A DNA stretch of 64,000 nt, taken from NCBI GenBank assembly GCA_000722615.1, contig JOKI01000002.1, positions 62,307-126,306 of the forward strand, given 5' to 3'. This DNA is from Pseudorhizobium pelagicum. GTDB taxonomy: Bacteria; Pseudomonadota; Alphaproteobacteria; Rhizobiales; Rhizobiaceae. The notes under the pieces were generated by a model. That model was not told where the DNA came from and searched no databases. It was given only the letters and a program-made list of their open reading frames with translations. Shown in pieces: positions 1-8,829 of the stretch; position 1 is the stretch's first letter; every line of letters starts with the position of its first letter. A program made the translations under genes and the position numbers.

Positions 1-294
1 GATGGTCAGCGTCCCCTCCGATGTGTCCTTCAGCCCGGTCACGGCGTCCTGCAGGATCGCGAAGGCTTCCGTGACCTTCGGCGCCAGCCGCAGGCCGGCG
101 TCGGTGAGGCTGACCTGTCGGGGCTGCCGCAGGAAGAGCTGTTCGCCCAGCGTGTCCTCCAGAAGCTTGATCTGATAGCTGACCGCCGTCTGCGTCAGGC
201 CCAGCTCCGCGCCGGCCCTCGTGAAGCTCATGTGGCGGGCGGCGGCCTCGAAGACGCGCATTGCGTTCAGCGGAAAGTGCCGGGACATCTTCAT
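1..294 (-). CDS. LysR-family transcriptional regulator, 3' end outside window
   Basis: Only the N-terminal ~98 residues are in the window; the gene runs off the left edge. It begins with a typical LysR winged helix (NAMRVFEAAARHMSFTRAG, then TQTAVSYQIKLLEDTLG) followed by the start of the linker and effector domain. The wording resembles the GcvA branch of LysR proteins. Two in-frame ATGs lie at 294 and 288; an AGAGAG stretch at about 303-308 fits the one at 294. It diverges from the small DUF1127-type gene starting at 397. The target cannot be deduced; the shared upstream region makes that neighbour a candidate. The family call is firm, the subgroup is tentative. Confidence 0.9.
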   Translation of the reverse strand, partial: MKMSRHFPLNAMRVFEAAARHMSFTRAGAELGLTQTAVSYQIKLLEDTLGEQLFLRQPRQVSLTDAGLRLAPKVTEAFAILQDAVTGLKDTSEGTLTI

Positions 295-396
295 GCATGA
301 GCTCTCTTGATCCATGCAGGCGATCATTCGATTGGATGCCGCCTGCAGCGGGGAGCATCTTAAACCCACGATCATCAAATGGAAGTGGGTCAGATC

Positions 397-642
397 ATGT
401 CGATATCGTTTGTATCACTGGCGCAAAGGCGGAGATCAGCGCTTTCTCCGTGGTTGCTGCAGAAGCTTGTAGCCGTCTTCGGCGCCGGGCGGCGACGCAA
501 CAACAGGATTGATCCCAATCACATGCCGGACGACCTGCAGCGGGACATCGGCCTGCTCGACGGTCGCGGACAAAACGGCGACACATCCCGCGACAGCGCC
601 TGGCGCGCCGCCATGGTTACCTATCCGCCACGGGCTCTCTGA
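397..642 (+). CDS. Small DUF1127-type protein
   Basis: About 81 residues starting MSISFVSLAQRRR, with a GGAAGTGGGT stretch upstream as ribosome binding site. The centre contains an arginine-rich helix and the sequence DDLQRDIGLLDGR, the hallmark of DUF1127 proteins (RD-I-G-L near the C-terminus). In other alphaproteobacteria such small proteins affect RNA turnover and phosphate or carbon metabolism, but the role here is unknown. The 3' end overlaps the 3' end of xdhC by 26 bases in convergent orientation. An in-frame ATG at 379 is possible but lacks a better binding site. The C-terminal ~25 residues after the motif are unusual for the family. Confidence 0.6.
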   Translation: MSISFVSLAQRRRSALSPWLLQKLVAVFGAGRRRNNRIDPNHMPDDLQRDIGLLDGRGQNGDTSRDSAWRAAMVTYPPRAL

Positions 643-1450
643 GGCCGCCGGAAGCGGAGGGACCCAGCACCGTCAGCAGTTCGGCCGCCACCAGGGCGGC
701 GATCACCGCCGGGCGCTTGTCGCGGACCGCCGTGCCGCCGATCGGCAGCACCAGCCGGTCGATGAGGCCGCCGTCGTCGCCCTCGCGCTTCAGCCAGCCG
801 GCGAAGGTCGCCCGTTTCGTTGCCGAGCCGATCATCCCGATATAGGGGAGATCCGGTCGCGTGAGGGCCTCGCGGGCAATCAGGAAGTCGAGCGCGTGGT
901 CGTGGGTCAGGATCACCGCCGCCCCACCGTCCGGGATCTCCGCCACCATGGCTTCCGGCATGGCCACATGCCGCGCTGCGATACCGTCCGGCACGTCCAG
1001 AAGCGCCTCGGCCCGTGTCTCGACGACCGTCACCGCCAGGGGCAGGGGCGCGAGTGCCCGGGCCAGCGCCAGACCCACGTGGCCGGCGCCGAAGAGGAAT
1101 ACGGATGGGTTCTGTTCGGCCTCCTGGCTCAGTCGCTCGCCAAGGCTGCGGGCGATCTCAGGAGTCACGAGGGAGAAGGAGAGCCGCGTGCGCCCGCCGC
1201 AGCACTGGCCGATCTCCGGACCGAGCGGGATGTCCATCTCGGTCTCTCCACCGCCCGCCAGCAAGGCGCGGGCATTGTCGATCGCCATGAACTCGAACTG
1301 GCCGCCGCCGATCGTGCCCCAGATAGCCTTGTCCGCCACCAGCATCACCGTGCCCCGGTCGCGGGGCGTCGAGCCGCGCGCCTCGTCGATCGCGACGAGA
1401 ACCGAGTGCGGGTGGGCGGCAAGGAAGGCGGGGAGGGTAAGGTCTGGCAT
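617..1450 (-). CDS. xdhC: Xanthine dehydrogenase accessory protein XdhC
   Basis: A 277-residue protein of the XdhC/CoxI family, which binds molybdenum cofactor, assists its sulfuration and inserts it into xanthine dehydrogenase in the cytoplasm. Visible motifs are EARGSTPRDRGTVM near residue 23 and IGQCCGGRT near residue 81, the N-terminal XdhC domain with its conserved cysteines, followed by a Rossmann-type segment FGAGHVGLALA at about residue 119 and IGMIGSATKRA near 208. Length is normal. It lies on the same strand as xdhB and xdhA but is separated from xdhB by two rightward genes, so it is probably transcribed on its own. Confidence 0.95.
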   Translation of the reverse strand: MPDLTLPAFLAAHPHSVLVAIDEARGSTPRDRGTVMLVADKAIWGTIGGGQFEFMAIDNARALLAGGGETEMDIPLGPEIGQCCGGRTRLSFSLVTPEIARSLGERLSQEAEQNPSVFLFGAGHVGLALARALAPLPLAVTVVETRAEALLDVPDGIAARHVAMPEAMVAEIPDGGAAVILTHDHALDFLIAREALTRPDLPYIGMIGSATKRATFAGWLKREGDDGGLIDRLVLPIGGTAVRDKRPAVIAALVAAELLTVLGPSASGGLREPVADR

Positions 1451-1574
1451 GGTGATGGCACTCTAGCATCTTCCGCAACCCGCTGCACCGGGTCAGCAGC
1501 CATCGGCAACAGGCTTTGCGCCACGCTCTGCCGGTTATGCTAAGGTCGCCCGACTACGCACAGGGAATGTCTGG

Positions 1575-2501
1575 ATGAACAGGTTTACACGCTCGATCGC
1601 CTGGATCGTGGTCGCGGTCTTTGCCGCGGCGATCTTTGTCGTCAACCCGCTGTCGGAAACCGCCACCCGTTTTGCCCGCGAGGTGACGATCGGCACCGGC
1701 GCCCTCTATGGCACCTTGCGGGTCGCCAATTCGGTGATGAGTGTCGCCAAGGATGCCGACGTCACGGGCGGTGTGGGTCTCGCCTCGGTAACGGCAAGCC
1801 CGGGGCAGCTGCTGCAGCCGGTGACCAATACCATCGACCGCATGGCCGATCTGCTGTTCTACCTGGCGATCGCCTCCGGCATCCTGTCGGTGGTGCTGGC
1901 GCCGGTCGCCGAGGTGACTGCCGCCTGCCTTGCGGTGCTTGCCATCCTGCAGGCGCTGTTCGTGATGACGGCCAGACGCGCGCCGCCGTTTGCCGAAAGG
2001 CTCAGCCGGTCGGCGCTGGTGGTCTGCCTGATTGGAACGGTGGTGCTGCCGGCCTCCTATGCCGTCGCCTTCCATGCGGGCGAGGCGATCACCGACGAGG
2101 CCTGGCGAAGTGCGACCGCGGTCTTCCAGCGGATGGATTCCGATTACGAGACCACCGCGGTCCGCGAGCAGGTCGAGGCGCTGCGCGAGCTGCCGCCGGC
2201 AGACGGAGAGGCCGCGCCCATGCCGCCTGCGGAGGAGGGACTTCTCGATCGGCTCGGCTCCGCCGTCGATGCGTCACGCTCGGCGCTGGCCGGGACGCTG
2301 GATGCGGCGTCGGGGCTCGCGGGGACGGTGACGGGCGGATTGTCGGCCAATGCCCGCATCATCACCGATGGGGTCGCCATCTCCGCCGATCTCTTCACCG
2401 CCTCGATCGGCATCGCGGTCGCCTATCTGGTGAAGCTTCTCGTCCTGCCGCTGATGATCTTTGCCGCCGGGCTCTACCTGCTGCGGGCGGCCGTTCGCTA
2501 G
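1575..2501 (+). CDS. Predicted membrane protein, function unknown
   Basis: A 308-residue protein I do not recognise. Hydrophobic segments are visible at about residues 7-25, 93-111, 115-135, 147-170 and 275-305. A polar stretch rich in Ala, Glu and Pro lies at residues 175-270 between the last two groups, so a soluble loop of about 90 residues is likely. There is no cleavable signal peptide. It is flanked by divergent xdhC and the downstream GAF kinase (108 bases away). Nothing in the sequence indicates substrate or partner. Confidence 0.75.
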   Translation: MNRFTRSIAWIVVAVFAAAIFVVNPLSETATRFAREVTIGTGALYGTLRVANSVMSVAKDADVTGGVGLASVTASPGQLLQPVTNTIDRMADLLFYLAIASGILSVVLAPVAEVTAACLAVLAILQALFVMTARRAPPFAERLSRSALVVCLIGTVVLPASYAVAFHAGEAITDEAWRSATAVFQRMDSDYETTAVREQVEALRELPPADGEAAPMPPAEEGLLDRLGSAVDASRSALAGTLDAASGLAGTVTGGLSANARIITDGVAISADLFTASIGIAVAYLVKLLVLPLMIFAAGLYLLRAAVR

Positions 2502-2609
2502 TGCAGCACCCGATCTTGGAATTCGGGACAACTGCGCTAATTGCTGCTGCGACAAGCGGCGGCCGTCGGCGCCGCGGAAAATGACGTACCAATGTTCGAT
2601 TTCCCATAG

Positions 2610-3809
2610 ATGGCTCACGACGTGCAGGACGAAGTACAAGCGATGCAGGGCGTTCCTGCAATCCCGACGATACTGGAGGTCGTCTGCCAGACGGCCGGAA
2701 TGGGATTCGCCGCGGTGGCCCGGGTCACCGAAGACAGGTGGATCGCCTGCCAGGTCCGCGACAACATCGGTTTCGGCCTTGGGCCCGGCAGCGAGCTCGA
2801 GGTCGAAACGACACTCTGCAATGAGGTGCGTAAATACCGCGATGTGATCGTCATCGACAATGTTGCCGAAGATCCCGTCTATAGCAGTCACCACACGCCG
2901 AAACTCTATGGCCTGCAGAGCTATATCTCGGTGCCCATCCTCCTCCCGGACGGCCGGTTCTTCGGAACGCTCTGCGCCATCGGTTCCAAACCCGCCAACC
3001 CCAGCAATCCGCAGACGCTCGCGACGATCAAGCTGTTTGCGGACCTGATCGGCTTCCAGTTCGACGCCGCGGAAAAACTCAACTCGGCGCGCGCCAGCCT
3101 GCTGGGTGAGCAGGCGGCCTCGGAACTGCGCGAGCAGTTCATCGCCGTGCTCGGGCACGACCTGCGCAACCCCGTGGCGTCGCTCGGCGGCGGTATCAGC
3201 GTCCTGCAGCGCGAGCCGCAGAGCGAGAAATCGATGCGGGTTCTGCACATGATGCGCGGCAGCGTGTTGCGCATGTCGGCGCTGATCGACAACGTCATGG
3301 ATTTTGCCCGCGGCCGGCTCGGGGGCGGCATCGCGCTCCAGAAGGACTACGAGGCGCCGCTTGGCCCCACCCTCGATCAGGTGATTTCAGAGATCCAGTC
3401 CGGGCACCCGGAGCGGCGCATCGAGGCGGACTACCGGCTGTCGGACGCGGTCGGCGTCGACCACCAGCGGATCGCGCAGATGTTTTCCAACCTGCTCGGC
3501 AATGCCATCACCCATGGGTCGGTCGAGCATCCGATCCACGTCCATGCCTCCGTCACGGATGGCGAACTGCATCTGTCGGTGGCCAATGCAGGCGCGCCAA
3601 TCCCGAAGGAGGCGATGCAGAAGCTGTTCCAGCCGTTCAAGCGCGGCGACGGCGGGTCGAGCATGCAGGGGCTGGGCCTCGGCCTCTATATCGCCTCGCA
3701 GATCGCCGAGGCGCATGGCGGCAGCCTCGCCGTCAATTCCGACGAGAGCGAAACCCGCTTCACCTTCCGGATGCCGGTCGCCGCCGGTGACGAACCGGTT
3801 ATCCGGTAG
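2610..3809 (+). CDS. Soluble GAF-domain sensor histidine kinase
   Basis: A 399-residue kinase without membrane segments. A GAF domain covers roughly residues 15-160 (SYISVPILLPDGRFFGTLCA is typical). It is followed by a dimerisation/phosphoacceptor helix with FIAVLGHDLRNPVASLGG near residue 180, where His is the phosphorylation site, and a HATPase domain with the N box MFSNLLGNAITHG near 295 and the G box GLGLGLYIASQIAEAHGG near 353. It should sense a cytoplasmic small molecule or redox/light signal through GAF. No response regulator lies next to it, so it is an orphan. No clear ribosome binding site precedes ATG 2610; ATG 2643 is an alternative start. Confidence 0.9.
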   Translation: MAHDVQDEVQAMQGVPAIPTILEVVCQTAGMGFAAVARVTEDRWIACQVRDNIGFGLGPGSELEVETTLCNEVRKYRDVIVIDNVAEDPVYSSHHTPKLYGLQSYISVPILLPDGRFFGTLCAIGSKPANPSNPQTLATIKLFADLIGFQFDAAEKLNSARASLLGEQAASELREQFIAVLGHDLRNPVASLGGGISVLQREPQSEKSMRVLHMMRGSVLRMSALIDNVMDFARGRLGGGIALQKDYEAPLGPTLDQVISEIQSGHPERRIEADYRLSDAVGVDHQRIAQMFSNLLGNAITHGSVEHPIHVHASVTDGELHLSVANAGAPIPKEAMQKLFQPFKRGDGGSSMQGLGLGLYIASQIAEAHGGSLAVNSDESETRFTFRMPVAAGDEPVIR

Positions 3810-3810
3810 C

Positions 3811-6147
3811 CTATAGATCCTTCATCCGCTCCACCGCCATCAGCACCCGCTCGGGCGTGGCCGGCGCGTCGAGGCGCGGGCAGACGCGGTAATCGGCGAC
3901 ACTCGCCACCGCCATCGAAATGGCCTCCAGTACCGAGATCGCCAGCATGAAGGGCGGCTCGCCGACGGCCTTGGAGCGGCCGATGGTGGGCTCGGCGTTC
4001 TGCGACCATTCCGCCAGCTTCACGTTAAAGACCTTCGGCCGGTCGGAGGCGAGCGGGATCTTGTAGGTAGAAGGGGCGTGCGTTCTGAGCCGGCCCTTGT
4101 CGTCCCACCACAGTTCCTCGGTGGTCAGCCAGCCCATGCCCTGCACGAAGCCGCCCTCGATCTGGCCGATGTCGATCGCCGGGTTCAAGGACTTGCCGAC
4201 GTCGTGGAGGATGTCGGTGCGGTCGACGAGATATTCTCCCGTCAGTGTGTCGATCGAGACCTCCGAGACCGCCGCACCATAGGCGTAGTAGTAGAAGGGC
4301 CGGCCGCGGCCCGCCTCGCGGTCCCAGTGGATGTCGGGGGTCTTGTAGAAGCCGGCCGCCGAGAGCTGCACGCGGTCGTAGTAGGCCGCCCGCACCAGCG
4401 TGTCGAACGGTACGATGTCTTTCCCGACCCGCACCTGGTTCGGCAGGAATTCCACCTCGTCGCGGGCCACCTCGAACTGGCGCATCGCGAAATCGATGAG
4501 CCGCTCCTTGATCTGGCGGGCGGCATCATAGGCCGCCATGCCGTTCAGGTCGGAGCCGGAGGAGGCGGCGGTCGCCGAGGTATTGGGCACCTTCTCGGTC
4601 GTCGTCGCGGTGATCTTGACCCGCTCGATGTCGACGTTGAAGGCATCGGCCACCACCTGCGCCACCTTGACGTAGAGCCCCTGGCCCATCTCGGTGCCGC
4701 CGTGGTTCAGGTGGATCGAGCCGTCCTGGTAGATGTGGACCAGCGCGCCGGCCTGGTTGTAGGCGGTCATGGTAAACGAGATGCCGAATTTCACCGGCGT
4801 CAGGGCGATGCCCTTGCGGATCACCGGGCTCTCCTCGTTGAACGCCAGGATCGCCTGGCGCCGCGCCTGATAGTCGCTCGACGCCTCCAGTTCCTCGACG
4901 ATACGGGCGATGACGTTGTCCTCGACCTCCTGGTGGTAGGGGGTGAGCGTGCGGCCAGACCCCTGTTGTCCGTAGAAGTTCAGCTTGCGGATCTCGAGCG
5001 GGTCCTTGCCCACCGCATAGGCGATCTCCTCTATGATGCGCTCGGCGCCGAGCATGCCCTGCGGGCCGCCGAAACCGCGGAAGGCGGTGTTGGAGACGGT
5101 GTGCGTCTTCAGCGGCTGCGACGTCAGATGGACGTGCGGATAGAAATAGCTGGAATCCGCATGGAAGAGGGCGCGGTCGGTGACCGGACCGGAGAGATCG
5201 GCTGAGTAGCCGCAGCGGGCCGCATAGGTGCTGTCGACCGCATGGATACGGCCTTCGTCGTCGAAGGCGACGTCGTAGTCGACGCGGAAGTCGTGTCGCT
5301 TGCCGGTGACACTCATGTCCTCGTCGCGGTCGGGGCGGAACTTGACGGCCCGGCCGAGCTTCTTGGCGGCGACGGCGGCGAGTGCGGCAAACTGATTGCC
5401 CTGCGTCTCCTTGCCGCCGAAGCCGCCGCCCATGCGGCGGATGTTGACCGTGACGGCATTGTTGGCGACGCCCAGCACATGCGCCACCATGTGCTGCACC
5501 TCGCTCGGATGCTGGGTCGAGGACCAGACGGTGACGTCGTCGTCCTCGCCCGGAATGGCAAGCGCGATGTGGCTTTCGAGATAGAAATGCTCCTGGCCGC
5601 CGATCACCATGCGGCCCTGCAGCCGGTGGGCCGCCTTGTCGATCTCGGTGTCCGGCTCGCCCCGCGTCAGCGTCATCGGCTGCACCACGAGCGGCGCGCC
5701 GTTGGCGATGGCGCCATCGATGTCGGTCCAATGCGGCAGGTCGCGGTATTCGACTTTGGCGAGGCGCGCGGCACGGCGGGCCTGGTCGCGCGTCTCGGCA
5801 ATCACCGCAAAGATCGGCTGGCCGTGGAACTGGACTTCCTTCTCCGCCAGCAGTGGCTCGTCGTGACGGCCGGTGGCGGCGACGTCGTTGAAGCCCGGAA
5901 TATCCTCGGCGGTGATCACCCAGACGACACCGGCGGCGGCTCTCACCGCATCCAGATCGAGCGACAGGATCTCCGCATGCGCCCGATCGGCCATGCCGAG
6001 TGCGGCGTGCAGCGTATCTGCCGGCTCGCGGATGTCGTCGATGTACTCGGCGGTGCCGGTGACGTGCTTGTGGGCGGAGTCATGGCGCAGCGAGACATGC
6101 ATCGCGCCGGTGATGGTCGGTTTCTGTTCGAAGGTGGAGTTGTCCAT
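3811..6147 (-). CDS. xdhB: Xanthine dehydrogenase, molybdenum-binding subunit
   Basis: A 778-residue large subunit of xanthine dehydrogenase, which oxidises hypoxanthine and xanthine to urate together with XdhA. The molybdopterin-binding signatures GGGFGGKETQGN (near residue 230), FRGFGGPQGM (near 340) and GTEMGQGL (near 480) are present. Near the C-terminus KAVGEPPFML carries the catalytic glutamate. ATG 6147 (MDNSTFEQ) is chosen because GGAGGAA precedes it. The reading frame is open further upstream only because it runs through repeat DNA. It is the last gene of the bdhA-xdhA-xdhB operon, with 292 bases of repeat-containing DNA separating it from xdhA. Confidence 0.96.
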   Translation of the reverse strand: MDNSTFEQKPTITGAMHVSLRHDSAHKHVTGTAEYIDDIREPADTLHAALGMADRAHAEILSLDLDAVRAAAGVVWVITAEDIPGFNDVAATGRHDEPLLAEKEVQFHGQPIFAVIAETRDQARRAARLAKVEYRDLPHWTDIDGAIANGAPLVVQPMTLTRGEPDTEIDKAAHRLQGRMVIGGQEHFYLESHIALAIPGEDDDVTVWSSTQHPSEVQHMVAHVLGVANNAVTVNIRRMGGGFGGKETQGNQFAALAAVAAKKLGRAVKFRPDRDEDMSVTGKRHDFRVDYDVAFDDEGRIHAVDSTYAARCGYSADLSGPVTDRALFHADSSYFYPHVHLTSQPLKTHTVSNTAFRGFGGPQGMLGAERIIEEIAYAVGKDPLEIRKLNFYGQQGSGRTLTPYHQEVEDNVIARIVEELEASSDYQARRQAILAFNEESPVIRKGIALTPVKFGISFTMTAYNQAGALVHIYQDGSIHLNHGGTEMGQGLYVKVAQVVADAFNVDIERVKITATTTEKVPNTSATAASSGSDLNGMAAYDAARQIKERLIDFAMRQFEVARDEVEFLPNQVRVGKDIVPFDTLVRAAYYDRVQLSAAGFYKTPDIHWDREAGRGRPFYYYAYGAAVSEVSIDTLTGEYLVDRTDILHDVGKSLNPAIDIGQIEGGFVQGMGWLTTEELWWDDKGRLRTHAPSTYKIPLASDRPKVFNVKLAEWSQNAEPTIGRSKAVGEPPFMLAISVLEAISMAVASVADYRVCPRLDAPATPERVLMAVERMKDL

Positions 6148-6180
6148 CAGCGGGTTCCTCCGAGCGTCGCGGCATGTCGA

Positions 6181-6413
6181 TCTCCCCCCTTGAGGGGGAG
6201 ATGCCCGGCAGGGCAGAGGGGGGTGCTTTGCACCGGGTGAAGAGAGACCCCTCCCCAACCCCTCCCCACAAGGGGGAGGGGCTTCACCAGCCTCACCGCC
6301 TCATGACGCAGGGAACGTAGAGTTCTGTTGGATCTGCCGCTGCCTGGGCGTGAGACGGCGCTCCGAGTCCTCTCCCCCCTTGTGGGGGAGATGGCCGGCA
6401 GGCCAGAGGGGGT
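6181..6413. repeat. Cluster of GC-rich palindromic intergenic repeats in the xdhA-xdhB gap
   Basis: Three related elements fill most of the 292-base gap between xdhA and xdhB. 6181-6222 and 6369-6413 share the pattern CTCCCCCCTTG-GGGGGAGATG followed by GCCGGCAGG-C and AGAGGGGG. 6248-6282 is the matching CCCCTCCCCAACCCCTCCCC form ending in AAGGGGGAGGGG. Each can fold back on itself. The same two forms recur at 18777-18879. These are dispersed intergenic repeats of the sort common in Rhizobiales genomes; I cannot name the family with certainty. Transcribed as part of the operon mRNA, they could form stable hairpins. Confidence 0.85.
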
Positions 6414-6439
6414 CTTTTGCAGATGCTGAGTCACCATCC

Positions 6440-7912
6440 TCACACCTCCTCCATCTCGAATCGCCGCAGCTCCACCGGGGCCCCCGCCGTTTCCAGAAAC
6501 ACGCGGGTCAGCAGGTTCTTCGCCGTCAGCATCCGGTATTCGGCCGTCGCCCGCCAGTCGGTGAGCGGCTGGTAGTCGTCCTCGAAGAGGTCACGGACGG
6601 CGGCGACGAGGCCCCAGCTCCAGACCTGGCCGACCAGCGCGTCCTCCACGTGGCGGGCGCGCTTGGGCGTCGCCGCCATGCCGCCGAAGGCGATGCGGGC
6701 GTCCTCGACGCGGCCCTCGGCATCGAGCACCAGATGAAAGGCGCCGCAGAGCGCCGAAATATCCTCGTCGCGCCGCTTGGAGATCTTGTGGACGGCGAAA
6801 TAGGCGTCGTCGCGCAGCCGCGGCACGAAGACCTTCTCGACAAATTCGCCGGCCATCCGGTCCTGCTTGCCGTAGGCGCGGAAATAGTCCTCGAGCGGCA
6901 TCGTGCGCGTGCCGCTGTGGGAGCGCAGCGTCAGCGTGGCGCCGAGCGCAATCAGCGGCGGCGGCATGTCGCCGATCGGCGAGCCGTTGGCGATATTGCC
7001 GCCGATGGTGCCCATGTTGCGCACCTGGCCGCCGCCCAGCCGGTCGAGGAGCTTTGCCATGGGCGGCAGTTCGTCCGAGAGCGTCTCGAGCGCCTGGGCG
7101 TAGGTGACGCCGGCGCCGATGGTGATGCCCCGGTCATCGACCGTCACCGACTGCAGTTCCGTCAGATGGCCGATGAAGACGATCGGGTCGAGGAGGCGCA
7201 TCTGCTTCGTCACCCAGAGGCCGACGTCGGTCGAGCCGGCAACGATGGTGGCCTTCGGTTCCGCCGCGATGATCTCGGCAAGAGCGGCCATCGAGGCCGG
7301 CACGATCGAGCGGGCGCCATCCCTGGTGACGACGATGGTTTCGGGATGGGCGCGGATGTCCCAGAGCCTGGCGGCGATCTCGCTGCGGTCGCGCTCGAGC
7401 GGGTCGAAGAGCGAACTCGGGCGTTCCGCGCCCACCTGTTCGGCGGCCTTGATGATCGGCTCGTAGCCGGTGCAGCGACAGAGGTTGCCCTGCAGCGCGC
7501 TTTCGATCTCGGCGCGCGACGGCGCATCGTTGGAGAGCCACAGGCCGTAGAGCGACATCACGAAGCCCGGCGTGCAGAAGCCGCATTGCGAGCCGTGCTG
7601 GTCGACCATGGCCTGCTGCACCGGATGCAGCGTGCCGTCCTTGGCGGCCAGATGCTCCACCGTCACCACATGGGTGCCGTGCAGCGAGCCGAGAAAGCGG
7701 ATGCAGGCATTCACCGTCTCGTAGCGCAGCAGGCCCTCGACCAGGCGGCCGACGAGCACCGTGCAGGCGCCGCAGTCACCCTCGGCGCAGCCTTCCTTGG
7801 TGCCGGTCAGCCGGCGCTTCAGGCGCAGGTAGTCGAGGAGCGTCTCGGTCGGGCCGAAGCCGCCGAGCGAGATCTCCTCGCCGTTGAGGATGAAGCGGAT
7901 TGCGTCTGTCAT
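6440..7912 (-). CDS. xdhA: Xanthine dehydrogenase, iron-sulfur and FAD subunit
   Basis: A 490-residue small subunit of xanthine dehydrogenase that moves electrons from the molybdenum site of XdhB through two [2Fe-2S] clusters and FAD to NAD. The N-terminal cluster motif is CAEGDCGACTVL (about residues 42-53) and the second cluster has CGFCTPGFVMSLY and NLCRCTGYEPI (about 106-155). The FAD domain shows VAGSTDVGLWVTKQM (near 220) and GGGQVRNMGTIGGNIANGSP (near 290). The end of the molybdenum subunit is not fused, as usual for bacterial XdhA. It starts 32 bases after bdhA, consistent with co-transcription. Confidence 0.96.
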   Translation of the reverse strand: MTDAIRFILNGEEISLGGFGPTETLLDYLRLKRRLTGTKEGCAEGDCGACTVLVGRLVEGLLRYETVNACIRFLGSLHGTHVVTVEHLAAKDGTLHPVQQAMVDQHGSQCGFCTPGFVMSLYGLWLSNDAPSRAEIESALQGNLCRCTGYEPIIKAAEQVGAERPSSLFDPLERDRSEIAARLWDIRAHPETIVVTRDGARSIVPASMAALAEIIAAEPKATIVAGSTDVGLWVTKQMRLLDPIVFIGHLTELQSVTVDDRGITIGAGVTYAQALETLSDELPPMAKLLDRLGGGQVRNMGTIGGNIANGSPIGDMPPPLIALGATLTLRSHSGTRTMPLEDYFRAYGKQDRMAGEFVEKVFVPRLRDDAYFAVHKISKRRDEDISALCGAFHLVLDAEGRVEDARIAFGGMAATPKRARHVEDALVGQVWSWGLVAAVRDLFEDDYQPLTDWRATAEYRMLTAKNLLTRVFLETAGAPVELRRFEMEEV

Positions 7913-7944
7913 GCTGTCTATTCTCTTTCGGGCCGTCTGTTCTC

Positions 7945-8721
7945 TTATTGGGCGGTCCAGCCGCCATCGATCGAAATATGCGTGCCGGTGATCTGCCGCG
8001 CCGCGTCGCTGGCAAGAAACACGGCCGTGGCCGCGACTTCCTCGATGGCGACGAATTCCTTCGTCGCCTGCAGCCGCAGCATCACCTCGGTCTTCACCTC
8101 ATCCTCACTGATGCCGCGTTCCCGGGCCGTATCCGGGATCTGGCGTTCGACGAGCGGCGTCAGCACATAGCCCGGGCAGATCGCGTTGACGGTAATCCCG
8201 AATTCGGCAAGTTCCAAGGCTGCTGTCTTCGTAAAGCCTAAAATACCATGCTTGGCAGCCACATAGGCGGATTTGTAGGGGGAGGCCACCAGCGCATGCG
8301 CCGAGGCCACGTTGATGATGCGGCCCTTGCCCTTCGCCTTCATCAGCGGGATCGCCGTGCGGGTGGTGTGGAAGGCGCTCGTCAGGTTGATGGCGATGAT
8401 GCGGTCCCACTGCGCGGTGGGAAAATCCTCGATCCTGGCGACATGCTGGATGCCGGCATTGTTGACCAGAACGTCGACCGAGCCGAAGTTTGCCGCCGCC
8501 GTGCCGATCAGGTCTTCGATCTCCTCCGGCTTCGTCATGTCGGCGCCATGGTAGATCACCCGGCCGCCGCCCAGCACCTCCAGTTCGCGCCGCACCGCCT
8601 CGATCGCGTCCGGCTCACCGAAGCCGTTGATCACCACGTGGCAACCCTCGGCCGCAAACGCCTTTGCAATGCCGAGCCCGATCCCGCTGGTGGAGCCGGT
8701 GACGACGACGGTTCTGGACAT
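7945..8721 (-). CDS. bdhA: D-3-hydroxybutyrate dehydrogenase (SDR family)
   Basis: A 258-residue short-chain dehydrogenase that converts D-3-hydroxybutyrate to acetoacetate with NAD, a step in use of polyhydroxybutyrate. The cofactor motif TGSTSGIGLGIA is at residues 7-18, NNAGIQH near 88, and the catalytic Ser and Tyr-x3-Lys lie in NVASAHALVASPYK and SAYVAAKHG near 140-160. The C-terminal GTHISIDGGWTAQ is typical of the BDH1 branch. ATG 8721 is chosen because GGGAGG precedes it. It is the first gene of the bdhA-xdhA-xdhB operon, an arrangement described for S. meliloti. Confidence 0.93.
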   Translation of the reverse strand: MSRTVVVTGSTSGIGLGIAKAFAAEGCHVVINGFGEPDAIEAVRRELEVLGGGRVIYHGADMTKPEEIEDLIGTAAANFGSVDVLVNNAGIQHVARIEDFPTAQWDRIIAINLTSAFHTTRTAIPLMKAKGKGRIINVASAHALVASPYKSAYVAAKHGILGFTKTAALELAEFGITVNAICPGYVLTPLVERQIPDTARERGISEDEVKTEVMLRLQATKEFVAIEEVAATAVFLASDAARQITGTHISIDGGWTAQ

Positions 8722-8829
8722 GCCTGACCTCCCAAATCGCGGTGTTCTTGTTGCACCGCAGTGATTTGCCGAAGTTATGCGCAAATGGGAGGCGCTGGCA
8801 ATCGGGCGTGGGTATTGGAGCGGTCGCCG

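Noticed and set aside
6148-6271. Short frames reading PPSALPGISPSRGE-like peptides
   Set aside because: These are translations of the palindromic intergenic repeats, a frequent false gene call.
6181-6413. Repeats considered as a CRISPR array
   Set aside because: Unequal spacing, inverted forms and only two or three units per site; no cas genes.
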